From Pseudomonadota bacterium (GTDB lineage Bacteria; Pseudomonadota; Alphaproteobacteria; Sphingomonadales; Sphingomonadaceae): a stretch of DNA of 64,000 nt. Location: NCBI GenBank assembly GCA_023417515.1, contig JAEZFL010000073.1, positions 31,563 through 95,562 of the forward strand, given 5' to 3'. Below are positions 40,328-48,172 of this stretch, piece after piece. Below the pieces are notes generated by a model that worked only from the letters and a program-made list of their open reading frames with translations, did no database searches and had not been told where the DNA came from. The position numbers and the translations under genes are program-made. Numbering within the stretch: the stretch's first letter is position 1; every line of letters begins with the position of its first letter.

Positions 40328-40486
40328 TCACGCGAAGGCGCGAAGACGCGAAGAGACCGGGCTTGATGGACGAATGCGCGCGAGCATCCGGGCCTTTTGG
40401 TGGGAGCTTCGCTCTCTTTTGTTTGAGTGCCGGCGAGAGACGCTGAGTTCAGGCCAGCGTCTTCGCGTCTTCGCGCCTTCGCGTGA
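40328..40486. repeat. 159-bp element with 27-bp perfect terminal inverted repeats
   Basis: The left arm begins TCACGCGAAGGCGCGAAG (40328-40354) and the right arm ends CGCGCCTTCGCGTGA (40460-40486). All 27 positions are complementary, with a 105-bp spacer. It fills the gap between g9 and g10. It has no transposase ORF, so it is MITE-like or a palindromic repeat. No target duplication is obvious to me. Confidence 0.85.
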
Positions 40487-40508
40487 ACCATTTTCCTGGA
40501 GGTTCGGC

Positions 40509-40841
40509 ATGACGGGATCGATCGCGAACCCAGCGCGGGGTGAAGCGAAGCTTCGTGTGGGCGGGGAGGCGCTGGTGCTTCGGCCGAGCTTCGAGGCGCT
40601 GGTTGCGGCTGAAGGAGAGCTGGGGTCGCTGTTCGCGCTGGTCGAGCGGGCGGCGGAGGGGCGGCTGACTCTGGCCGAGACGGCGGCCTTGTTCTGGCAT
40701 TGCGTGACGGAGCGGCCGGAGGCGGTGACTCGGGAGCGGGTGGGCGCGGCGGTGACCGAAATGGGGCTGGCGCGGACGGCGCCGATCCTCAAGCTGCTGC
40801 TGACGCAAATTCTGCAGGGTGGTTCGACAAGCCCACCATGA
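40509..40841 (+). CDS. GTA gp10-family tail assembly protein
   Basis: A 110-residue protein, GSIANPARGEAKLRVGGEAL..., then LRPSFEALVAAEGELGSLFA and AAVTEMGLARTAPILKLLLT, the GTA-gp10 pattern of a tail assembly chaperone. It overlaps the next gene by four bases. In lambda-like phages the two chaperone parts are made by frameshifting; here they are separate overlapping genes, as in RcGTA (g10 and g10.1). Confidence 0.86.
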   Translation: MTGSIANPARGEAKLRVGGEALVLRPSFEALVAAEGELGSLFALVERAAEGRLTLAETAALFWHCVTERPEAVTRERVGAAVTEMGLARTAPILKLLLTQILQGGSTSPP

Positions 40842-41032
40842 GCGGTCTGTTTGGCGAGAGCGCGGCGCGGCTGGCCGGGTTGGCCGGCGCGGTGCTGGGG
40901 TGGCGGCCGGACGAATTCTGGCGGGCGACGCCTGCGGAGCTGGCTGCGGTGCTTCGGGTGTTTGCGAGCGATGGGGAAGTTGGGTTTAATTCGGCCGAGC
41001 TGGAGCGCCTCACCGAGATGTTTCCGGATTAG
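40838..41032 (+). CDS. Phage tail assembly chaperone (rcc01693 family, g10.1)
   Basis: A 64-residue protein, MSGLFGESAARLAGLAGAVL, then GWRPDEFWRATPAELAAVLR and a helical end (ELERLTEMFPD). The GWRPxEFWxATPxEL block is the family hallmark. It overlaps the gp10 stop (ATGA), so the two chaperone parts are translationally coupled. Confidence 0.88.
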   Translation: MSGLFGESAARLAGLAGAVLGWRPDEFWRATPAELAAVLRVFASDGEVGFNSAELERLTEMFPD

Positions 41033-41043
41033 AAAGCTTCGTC

Positions 41044-41122
41044 ATGCCGGGCTTGGTCCGGCATCCGCCTTCTTTTGACTGATCCCGAAAAGGGAAGGTG
41101 GACCCCGGATCAAGTCCGGGGT
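41044..41122. repeat. Double palindromic repeat (ATGCCGG / ACCCCGG arms)
   Basis: ATGCCGG/CCGGCAT at 41044-41064 and ACCCCGG/CCGGGGT at 41102-41122, the latter around ATCAAGT. The same two units in the reverse arrangement occur at 61.9-62.0 kb. Confidence 0.8.
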
Positions 41123-41148
41123 GACGATTTCATCAAGACAGGTGCCTG

Positions 41149-41709
41149 ATGGACGAAGAAATCGAACGCCTGGTGGTGAGCGTGCGGGCCGACACACGGG
41201 CCTTCGCGCAGGACGTTGCGGTGATGCGGGCGGAACTGGACGGACCCTTTGCAGAAGGCTTGCAGCGGGCGGGACAGGCGCTGGAGGGCGCGCTGATCCG
41301 GGCGGTGCGGACCGGAAAGTTCGGGTTCGAGGACCTGAAGCGGACGGCGATGGCGATGATGGCGGACATCGCCGCGGCGGCGATCCGGAGCGGGATCGGT
41401 TCGGCGACCGGCGGCGGCCTGGGCGGCGTCTTGACGTCGCTTCTGGGATCGCTGCTCGGTCTGCCTGGCCGGGCGACCGGCGGGCCGGTGGCTGGCGGGC
41501 GCGCCTATCTGGTCGGCGAGCGCGGGCCGGAGCTGTTCGTGCCGACGGCCGCCGGGCGGGTGGAGACTCTACGGCCTGCGGGAAGTACGCAGGAGGTGAA
41601 GGTGGCGATCACCGTCAATGCGCCGCCCGGCGGCGAGGCGAAGGCGCTGCAGGCATCGAGCCGCCAAGTGGCGCGGGCGGTGAAGGCGGCGCTGCAGCGG
41701 GTGGATTAG
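41149..41709 (+). CDS. Short tail tape measure protein (g11)
   Basis: A 186-residue protein: an N-terminal helical part (LVVSVRADTRAFAQDVAVMR), a Gly/Leu-rich hydrophobic stretch (GGGLGGVLTSLLGSLLGLPG) and the tape-measure hallmark AYLVGERGPELFVPTAAGRV. Tape measures set tail length; at 186 residues this would give a very short tail, as in RcGTA. Its stop overlaps the stop of the convergent excalibur gene. Confidence 0.88.
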   Translation: MDEEIERLVVSVRADTRAFAQDVAVMRAELDGPFAEGLQRAGQALEGALIRAVRTGKFGFEDLKRTAMAMMADIAAAAIRSGIGSATGGGLGGVLTSLLGSLLGLPGRATGGPVAGGRAYLVGERGPELFVPTAAGRVETLRPAGSTQEVKVAITVNAPPGGEAKALQASSRQVARAVKAALQRVD

Positions 41710-41984
41710 CGACGACGACGATAGGGCTCGCAGGCGATTCCGTCGTCGTCGCCGTCCATCTGCGGGCGATATCCAGGCTGGCCCCTGTAGAGCGGCGCAA
41801 CACCTGCCGCGCGGGCTTCAGCGCAGTTGCGATAGTAGACGGCGTCACGGGACGTCGACGCGGATTGCTGCGAGTCTGCGGCCCGGCGGCTGTTGCGGCG
41901 ACGCTGAGCGTCGGCCGGATCGATGATCGCCGGTCCGGCAACGAGCGCCAAGGCCAGCAAGGCGATGAACGAATGGCGAGTCAT
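41706..41984 (-). CDS. Secreted excalibur calcium-binding domain protein
   Basis: A 92-residue protein with a signal peptide (SFIALLALALVAGPAIIDPADA) and a C-terminal excalibur domain (YYRNCAEARAAGVAPLYRGQ ... DGDDDGIACEP), in which the DxDxDGxxCE loop binds calcium and two Cys form a disulfide. It lies antisense inside the GTA cluster, between the tape measure and g12, and looks like a host exported protein. An upstream extension without a signal peptide is less likely. Confidence 0.85.
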   Translation of the reverse strand: MTRHSFIALLALALVAGPAIIDPADAQRRRNSRRAADSQQSASTSRDAVYYRNCAEARAAGVAPLYRGQPGYRPQMDGDDDGIACEPYRRRR

Positions 41985-42024
41985 GGCGCCAAGCTGCCCC
42001 AGTCCAGTTAAGCGAGGGTGAATC

Positions 42025-44304
42025 ATGGGACACTGGCTGGCGCCTCCGGGCACCGCGAAGCAGCTCGGGACGGTTAAGCGGTTCGCGGCGCCGTTCTGGA
42101 GCGTCGACTTTCCGCGGCCGATGATGGCTTCGGTTTGCACGACCGGGCCGCACGCGCTGCGCGTCGAATGTATGTTCTACCGACGGAACGATCTGGCGGG
42201 GCTGATCTGGGCTTCCGAGGATAGCGTCGATCATCCGCTGCTGCGGTACGAGACGAACCGCGACCTTCGGCGGTGCCGGCTGAGCTTCCTGTGGCGATCG
42301 TCGGGCGTCAAGGCGCTGGATGCGCTGCATGGGCCGACGCTGACGATCGAAGGCCGGGATGCCTCCGGGACGGCACGGACCTGGCTCGTGCGGCTGTGGA
42401 ATTATGCGAGCGGCTCGCCCGAGGATGCGGCGGTGGCGCTCGACTTTGCTGATCTGCGCGCTGGGTTCGCGCCGGGCGGTGAGCCGGTGTTCGCGGGCGA
42501 CGTCGACCGGATGTTCGTGTCGCTGGTGGCGCCGGACTATGACGAGACGGACGCGCCGCTCGCCGTTCCGGCGGAAGGGTGGGTCGAGGTTTCGGAGATT
42601 GCCTGCGAGGGCTCCGGGTCGGTGCTGGCGATGGGCGAGACTTTGGTGCCGGAGCATCGGTTGCGCATCGCGACCGGCTATGACGATCTCTACCACCTGA
42701 CGCCGGAGCGCGTGCTTCGGAACGTGCTGCATCTCGGCTACCGCAATGTGATCAACCATTATGTCGGGATGAGCCATTATTTCCGGCTCGGGACGGACGG
42801 CCTCGTCGATGCGAGGGCGGCGCTGAACGGGCCGTGCGCGGCGTGGCACAGGGATTTTGCGGAGCGGGCCAAGGCGCTGGGGTTCGGGATCATCTGGTCG
42901 CTGTCCTACGAGCTGCTCGACCAGCATTGCCCGGAAGCGTGGAAGCAACGGGCTGCGGACGGGTCGCCGGCGCTGACCGGGTGGGTGCCGCCGTCGGCCC
43001 TGCTGTCGCCGGCGCACGTGGAGGCGATGACCTGGTTGCAGGTCGTGGCGGCGGCGTTCGCCTCGATCGCGTTGGCGGCGGGTATGCAGGTGCGGTTCCA
43101 GGTGGGGGAGCCGTGGTGGTGGGTGACCGCCGACGGTCGCATCTGCCTGTACGATGATGCGGCGGTGGCGCGATTTGCTCCGGTGGCGATCCCCGACATA
43201 CGTGGGGCGCTCGATGCGGCGCAGCTCGCGACGTTGGATGCGGCCGGGGCGGTGCTTGCGGAATCGACGGCGGTCTTGTGCGCGGCGGTGAGGGCGGCGG
43301 CGGCGGACGCGGAGTGCCTGCTGCTCGCTTACCTGCCGAGCGTGCTCGATGTGGGGGCGCCGGAGGTGAAGAGGGCGAACCTGCCACTCGCGTGGGCGGC
43401 GCCGGCTTTCGATGTGCTTCAGCTCGAGGATTATGATTGGGCGAGCGCCGGAGCGCATGGCGCGACGGCCCGGGGCGTTGCCGAGGCGGCGGCCCGGCTC
43501 GGTTATCCGCTCGAGAAGCAGCATTATTTTGCGGGGTTCGTGTCGCGGCCGGAGGATGCCGTGCAATGGCATGCGATCGCTGAGGCGGCGGAGCGGGGGT
43601 TTGCGCGCGGATCGGCCGAGGTGCTCGCGTGGGCGCTGCCGCAAGTGCTGCGCGACGGGTTCGTGTGGTTCGGCTCGGGAGACGAAGAGATGGAGGTGTT
43701 CGACGACGTGCTGTTCCCGGTCGCGCTGGGGCGGGAGGCGAGCGTTGAGCCGGCTTTCTCGACGGCGATCGTCGAGACGGCAAGCGGGGCGGAGCAGCGC
43801 AATTCGGAATGGGCCGACGCGCGGCTGCGCTTCGACGCGGGGCCGGGCGTGCGCGGCGAGGCGGAGCTCTCCGAGCTGATCGCCTTCTTCCGGGCGCGTC
43901 GAGGGGCGGCGAAGGCGTTCCGGTTCCGCGATCCGTTCGACTTCAGCTCGAACGGGACCGAGGCGCCGGGGGCAGCGGACCAGCTGCTCGGGACCGGAGA
44001 CGGGGTGCGAACCGATTTCGCGCTGCTCAAGGATTATGACGGGCAGCAGCGGCGGATCACCCGGCCGGTGGCGGGCTCGGTACGGGTGTCGGTGGACGGA
44101 GTCGAGCGGGTGACCGGCTGGACGCTGGGCGCGAAGGGCGTGGTGACCTTCGACGAGGCGCCTGCGACGGGCGCGGCGGTGCAAGCGGGCTTCCGCTTCG
44201 ACGTGCCGGTGCGGTTCGAGGAGGACCGGCTGGAGGTCAGCCGGGCGACTTTCCTGGCCGGGGAGGCGGCGAGCGTGAAGCTGATCGAGGTGCGGGAGGA
44301 CTAG
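42025..44304 (+). CDS. Fused tail protein: N-terminal TIM-barrel-like region plus DUF2460 (g12)
   Basis: A 759-residue protein, far longer than the roughly 210-residue distal tail protein g12 of RcGTA. The C-terminal 190 residues (VEPAFSTAIVETASGAEQRN, RRGAAKAFRFRDPFDFSSNG) are DUF2460. The first 190 residues are a beta-rich domain, and the middle 380 (GYRNVINHYVGMSHYF, GFGIIWSLSYELLDQ, MQVRFQVGEPWWW, FDVLQLEDYDWA) have TIM-barrel/glycosidase-like strands. Similar fused proteins have been called non-contractile tail sheath proteins. It may degrade or bind surface glycans during attachment, which is inference. Confidence 0.82.
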   Translation: MGHWLAPPGTAKQLGTVKRFAAPFWSVDFPRPMMASVCTTGPHALRVECMFYRRNDLAGLIWASEDSVDHPLLRYETNRDLRRCRLSFLWRSSGVKALDALHGPTLTIEGRDASGTARTWLVRLWNYASGSPEDAAVALDFADLRAGFAPGGEPVFAGDVDRMFVSLVAPDYDETDAPLAVPAEGWVEVSEIACEGSGSVLAMGETLVPEHRLRIATGYDDLYHLTPERVLRNVLHLGYRNVINHYVGMSHYFRLGTDGLVDARAALNGPCAAWHRDFAERAKALGFGIIWSLSYELLDQHCPEAWKQRAADGSPALTGWVPPSALLSPAHVEAMTWLQVVAAAFASIALAAGMQVRFQVGEPWWWVTADGRICLYDDAAVARFAPVAIPDIRGALDAAQLATLDAAGAVLAESTAVLCAAVRAAAADAECLLLAYLPSVLDVGAPEVKRANLPLAWAAPAFDVLQLEDYDWASAGAHGATARGVAEAAARLGYPLEKQHYFAGFVSRPEDAVQWHAIAEAAERGFARGSAEVLAWALPQVLRDGFVWFGSGDEEMEVFDDVLFPVALGREASVEPAFSTAIVETASGAEQRNSEWADARLRFDAGPGVRGEAELSELIAFFRARRGAAKAFRFRDPFDFSSNGTEAPGAADQLLGTGDGVRTDFALLKDYDGQQRRITRPVAGSVRVSVDGVERVTGWTLGAKGVVTFDEAPATGAAVQAGFRFDVPVRFEEDRLEVSRATFLAGEAASVKLIEVRED

Positions 44305-44379
44305 GTCGGCGAACGGGCAGCAAACTCTTCTCTCCCTCCAGTTTGTCGCCAGCGGTGTCCCGTCCCTGAAAGAAGATGG

Positions 44380-44399
44380 ATCCCGGCTTTCGCCGGGAT
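44380..44399. repeat. Palindromic repeat (ATCCCGGC-TTTC-GCCGGGAT)
   Basis: An 8-bp perfect hairpin with a TTTC loop, followed by GACG. Same class as the repeats at 15.9, 35.5 and 62.3 kb. It supplies sequence just upstream of the g13 start. Confidence 0.72.
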
Positions 44400-44417
44400 G
44401 ACGAAAGTGAGACGAAA

Positions 44418-45233
44418 ATGGCCGAATTTCTTTCGCGTGACCTCGTCACCGTCGCATTGTGCTGGCGGTTGGAGCGACGGGATGGGGTGGCGTTGGGGTT
44501 CACCTCTCATGATCGCGACCTGCTGGTTGACGGCCTGGCCTATCGGGCGGCGCCGGGGATGCTGCCGTCATCGATCAGCGTGTCGGACGGGTTCGATGCG
44601 GACAGCGTCGATGTGAAGGGCGCGCTCACGAGCGGGGCGATCCGGGCGGACGATCTGCGGGCGGGTCGGTGGGACGGGGCGGCGCTCACCATCTTCATGA
44701 CAGACTGGGAGACGCCGGGGACGGAGATCCTCGTCGTCGCGCGCGGCGAGCTGGGCGAGGTGAGCGTCTCGGGCGAGGCGTTCGAGGCGGAACTCAAGGG
44801 GCCGACGGCGGCGCTGGAGCGGCCGGTGGTGGAGCAGACCTCGCCGGAATGCCGCGCGATCCTGGGCGACGCGAGGTGCCGGGTCGACATGGCCGGCCGG
44901 GTGCGGCTGGTGCGCGTGGTGGCCTGGGACGGCGCTGCTGTGACCGTGGATTCGGCCGAGCCCTCCGCCAATGCTTATGGCTACGGCCGGATGCGCTGGA
45001 TCGGCGGGGCGAATAGCGGGCTGACGAGCCTGGTACGCTCGTCCGCGGGTGACGAGGTGACGCTGCGCGAGGCGCCGGCATTCGAGCCGGCGACGGGCGA
45101 CCTCGTTGAGCTCACGGAAGGGTGTGACCGCAGCCTGGCGACCTGCTCGGCGCGGTTCGGCAATGCGGTGAACTTTCGCGGGGAGCCGCATTTGCCGGGG
45201 ATGGACTTGCTGACACGCTATCCGGGGGGCTGA
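44418..45233 (+). CDS. DUF2163 tail hub protein (g13)
   Basis: A 271-residue protein: FLSRDLVTVALCWRLERRDG, the TSHDRDLLVDGLAYRAAPG block and a C-terminal CDRSLATCSARFGNAVNFRG, the DUF2163/phage BR0599 pattern that ends in a metal-binding-like Cys pair. In RcGTA gp13 forms the baseplate hub and carries an iron-sulfur cluster; the four cysteines here (CRAI, ARC, EGC, ATC) fit that. The ATG at 44418 follows gagacgaaa. Confidence 0.9.
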   Translation: MAEFLSRDLVTVALCWRLERRDGVALGFTSHDRDLLVDGLAYRAAPGMLPSSISVSDGFDADSVDVKGALTSGAIRADDLRAGRWDGAALTIFMTDWETPGTEILVVARGELGEVSVSGEAFEAELKGPTAALERPVVEQTSPECRAILGDARCRVDMAGRVRLVRVVAWDGAAVTVDSAEPSANAYGYGRMRWIGGANSGLTSLVRSSAGDEVTLREAPAFEPATGDLVELTEGCDRSLATCSARFGNAVNFRGEPHLPGMDLLTRYPGG

Positions 45234-45286
45234 CCACTCCCGGTTCCGAGGGTGCGTATGTGCCCTCCGGCCGCCCGGCGCGGCTG

Positions 45287-45309
45287 CCCCTCCCCCACTG
45301 GGGGAGGGG
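45287..45309. repeat. 10-bp perfect palindrome between g13 and the lipoprotein gene
   Basis: CCCCTCCCCC (45287-45296), loop ACT, GGGGGAGGGG (45300-45309). Similar CCCCTCC.../...GGAGGGG palindromes lie at 34.7 and 63.9 kb. Confidence 0.72.
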
Positions 45310-45336
45310 ACTTCATTTATCAGGAGGAGAGGAACG

Positions 45337-45519
45337 ATGCGGCTGCGGGCTGGCATTGGATTGCTGTTGCTTGGGCTCGGCGGGTGCACGCACCTGCCGG
45401 ACGGAGTCGAGGTCGATCTTCAGAACGGGGTCGTCGAGGTGGGTCCGTGCCGGTGCGAGCTGCCGCGGCCGCACGAGCCGCCGCAGCCGCCGGCGCAGGA
45501 CGATGAGCGCCCTCACTGA
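45337..45519 (+). CDS. Small lipoprotein in the GTA cluster
   Basis: A 60-residue protein with a short signal peptide (RAGIGLLLLGLGGCTHLPDG; lipobox GLGGC) and a Pro/Glu/His-rich tail containing two more cysteines (GPCRCELP). A strong site aggaggagagg precedes the ATG. Its 3' end overlaps the g14 peptidase gene by 17 bases, so it is translated with it. A role in cell-envelope passage, like a Rz1-type spanin, is possible but unproven. Confidence 0.7.
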   Translation: MRLRAGIGLLLLGLGGCTHLPDGVEVDLQNGVVEVGPCRCELPRPHEPPQPPAQDDERPH

Positions 45520-45901
45520 CGCCGTGGTGGCGCGGGCCCGCGAATGCGTCGGCGTTCGCTTCAAGGCTCAGGGACGGGGGCGTGACGGACTCGATTGTAT
45601 CGGCCTCGTCGCGGTCGCGCTCGGCCTCACGCGGGTTCGGGCGGATTATGCGCTTCGCGGCGGATCCGCCGAGGCACTTGCCGCAGCTTTGCGAGCGGCG
45701 GGTCTGAGCGCCGCGACAGGACCGGCTGCGGGGGACGTCCTGGTGATGCGGGCGGGGCCTGGACAGCTGCATCTCGGCATCTGGACGGGTGACGCGCTGA
45801 TCCATGCCGATGCGGGCCTGCGACGGGTGGTCGAGCGGCCGGGGGAGGCGCCCTGGCCGGTGGTCGGGGTGTGGCGAATCCCGGGACCCCGCCCATTCTG
45901 A
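45503..45901 (+). CDS. NlpC/P60 cell-wall peptidase (g14)
   Basis: A 132-residue NlpC/P60 peptidase. The catalytic Cys is in GRDGLDCIGLVA (about residue 33), the His in GQLHLGIWTGD, and a third polar residue follows in LIHADAG. It corresponds to the g14 peptidase that helps RcGTA pass the peptidoglycan. The ATG overlaps the upstream lipoprotein gene. Confidence 0.92.
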   Translation: MSALTDAVVARARECVGVRFKAQGRGRDGLDCIGLVAVALGLTRVRADYALRGGSAEALAAALRAAGLSAATGPAAGDVLVMRAGPGQLHLGIWTGDALIHADAGLRRVVERPGEAPWPVVGVWRIPGPRPF

Positions 45902-46009
45902 GCCCGCCGAGGCACCGTCCTTCTTCATTCGGCGCACGAGCAACAAAGAAAGACGGGCCTCACCAGGCTCGGCCCGGGCGGTCCTGAATCAAAGTGGAGC
46001 CTGTGGATC

Positions 46010-48154
46010 ATGGCAACTCTCGTGCTCACAACCGTCGGCTCGATGGTCGGCGGACCGATCGGCGCGACGGTCGGCGCCGTGCTGGGGCAGGTCATCGACC
46101 AGCGGCTGTTCGCGCCCAAGGCTCGCCATGGGCCGCGGCTGGGCGACCTGTCGGTGCAGACGTCGTCCTATGGCACGGCGATCCCGAAAATATTCGGCAC
46201 GATGCGCGTCGCCGGCACCGTGATCTGGTCGACCGACCTCATCGAGCGGCGCGCCACGACGGGCGGCGGCAAGGGCCGGCCGGGAACAGTCGAATACAAT
46301 TATGCGGCGAGCTTCGCCGTGGCGCTGTCGGCGCGGCCGATCGGCGAGGTGCGGCGGATCTGGGCGGACGGGAAGCTGCTGCGCGGGGCGGCCGGCGACT
46401 GGAAGGCCAAGACCGGATTTCGCCTCTACTCCGGTGGCGAGGACCAGATTTCTGATCCGCTGATCGCTGCTGCGGAGGGCGCAGGGCAGGCGCCGGCGTT
46501 CCGCGGCATCGCCTACGCCATGTTCGAGGAGCTGGAACTGGTAGATTTCGGCAATCGGATCCCGTCCTTGTCATTCGAGGTGGTGGCGGATGCCGGCCCG
46601 GTGACGATCGGCGCCATCGTCGAAATGCTGAGCGGGGGTGCGGTGGTGGCGGGCGAGACGCCGGCTCTGGCCGGTTTCGCTGCCGGTGGCGACAGCATTC
46701 GTGGAGCGATCGAGGATCTGGCGGAAATGGTGCCGCTGTCGCTCGCCGATGACGGTGTGCGACTGGTTATCGGGCCTGCGTCCGGACCGGTCCAGGCGGT
46801 GGCGTCCCATGAAGAGGCGGCGCGACGGAAAGTGGAGCGGCTCGCGGCTGCGAGCCTGCCGCGGGAAATCAGCATCACATATTACGACGCCGCGCGCGAC
46901 TATCAGACAGGGTTGCAGCGGGCGACCGCAGTCGGAGGTGCCGAAGCGCGTGGCGAGCAGCGAGCGCTCCCCGCCGTTCTCGACGCTGTCGCCGCCAAGG
47001 CGATTGCCGAGCGGCGCCTCGACAATCTGTGGGCCGGTCGAGTGAGCGCCACCGTGACACTGGGCTGGTCGCGGGCGGGCCTGCGGGCCGGCACGCTGGT
47101 CCATCTCGATGGCGATGGCGCTCTATGGGCCGTCCGACGGACGACGATCGGACCGATGACCGTTCGGCTGGAACTGGCCCGGACGATTGCCGGCGCAATG
47201 CCGATTCCCCCAGGAGCGAGTCCTGGGCGCGTGCTCGAACAGCCCGATCTGCCGCACGGGCCGACCATGGTGCGGCTCAATGAGCTGCCGCCGCTCGATG
47301 GTTCGGTGGAGCGGCCGGTGCTGTCGGTGTTGGCGGCCGGCCCGCAACCAGGGTGGCGCCGCGCTGTGCTTTCGGGGAGTTTCGATGGCGGCGCGAGCTG
47401 GATCGATCTCGGCATGACGGCTGCGCCGGCGGCGCTCGGGACGGTGACGGCGGTCCTACCGGGGGCGGGATCGGCCCTGATCGATGCCGAGAGTAGCATC
47501 GACGTCGAAATGCTCAACGAGGACATGGAACTGCTCTCGCGGGACGACGATGCGCTCGTCGCGGGAGCGAACCTTGCCCTTGTCGGCGAGGAGCTTGTCC
47601 AATTCGGATGCGTGGAACGCGTGGGCGAGCAGTCCTATCGCTTGTCGCGGCTGCTTCGTGGGCGGCGCGGGACGGAATGGGCGGCGAGCGGGCACGCGAT
47701 CGGTGAAGGCTTCGCCCTGATCGAGCCGCACAGCATCCGCATCATCGATCTTCCGGCCGGAGTCGCGATCGGCGCTTCGGTACAGCTTCTCGCCTCCGGG
47801 ATCGCCGATGAGGAGCCGGCGGAAGCCGCGGCGACCCTGACGGGCGAAGCGGTGAGGCCGCCTGCGCCGGTTCATGTCCGGGCCGATCCTGTAAGCGGCG
47901 GAACGCAAATAAGCTGGGTGCGCAGGAGCCGCCAGGGTTGGGCGTGGCCGAGCGGGGCCGACACGCCAATGGGGGAGGAGCGGGAGCTTTATCGCCTCAG
48001 CTTCAATGGCCAGCGCAGCATCGAGACTGCGAGCAGCGCCTATTTCTACGACGCAGTGGAGCGGGCCGGGGATGGTCCCGCGCCTGTGACGGTCGAGATC
48101 GTGCAGCTCGGTACCCATGCGGCCTCGCGCCCGGCGACGGTCGTCATTCCCTGA
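46010..48154 (+). CDS. GTA baseplate/tail-tip protein (g15), short form
   Basis: A 714-residue tail-tip protein. The N-terminus has a Gly-rich hydrophobic segment (VGGPIGATVGAVLGQVIDQR) followed by SSYGTAIPKIFGTMRVAGTV and IWSTDL, typical of the phage tail/GTA-like family. The C-terminal half has small beta-domains (GVQLLAS-like GASVQLLASGI, RSRQGWAWPSGADTP, RELYRLSF). RcGTA gp15 has about 1300 residues and contains a TIM-barrel glycosidase; that part is missing here and appears in the g12 fusion instead. Confidence 0.88.
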   Translation: MATLVLTTVGSMVGGPIGATVGAVLGQVIDQRLFAPKARHGPRLGDLSVQTSSYGTAIPKIFGTMRVAGTVIWSTDLIERRATTGGGKGRPGTVEYNYAASFAVALSARPIGEVRRIWADGKLLRGAAGDWKAKTGFRLYSGGEDQISDPLIAAAEGAGQAPAFRGIAYAMFEELELVDFGNRIPSLSFEVVADAGPVTIGAIVEMLSGGAVVAGETPALAGFAAGGDSIRGAIEDLAEMVPLSLADDGVRLVIGPASGPVQAVASHEEAARRKVERLAAASLPREISITYYDAARDYQTGLQRATAVGGAEARGEQRALPAVLDAVAAKAIAERRLDNLWAGRVSATVTLGWSRAGLRAGTLVHLDGDGALWAVRRTTIGPMTVRLELARTIAGAMPIPPGASPGRVLEQPDLPHGPTMVRLNELPPLDGSVERPVLSVLAAGPQPGWRRAVLSGSFDGGASWIDLGMTAAPAALGTVTAVLPGAGSALIDAESSIDVEMLNEDMELLSRDDDALVAGANLALVGEELVQFGCVERVGEQSYRLSRLLRGRRGTEWAASGHAIGEGFALIEPHSIRIIDLPAGVAIGASVQLLASGIADEEPAEAAATLTGEAVRPPAPVHVRADPVSGGTQISWVRRSRQGWAWPSGADTPMGEERELYRLSFNGQRSIETASSAYFYDAVERAGDGPAPVTVEIVQLGTHAASRPATVVIP

Positions 48155-48172
48155 CATGCGAGGAGAAGCCTG

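Noticed and set aside
41845..44184. A 779-codon open frame on the minus strand opposite the g12 tail gene
   Set aside because: It is Arg/His/Pro-rich with no domain, fully antisense to a clear DUF2460 protein, and is a side effect of high GC content at third codon positions.
33703..45309. The spaced palindromes of the GTA region as a CRISPR array
   Set aside because: The repeats are few, differ in sequence, lie hundreds to thousands of bases apart and have no cas genes nearby.
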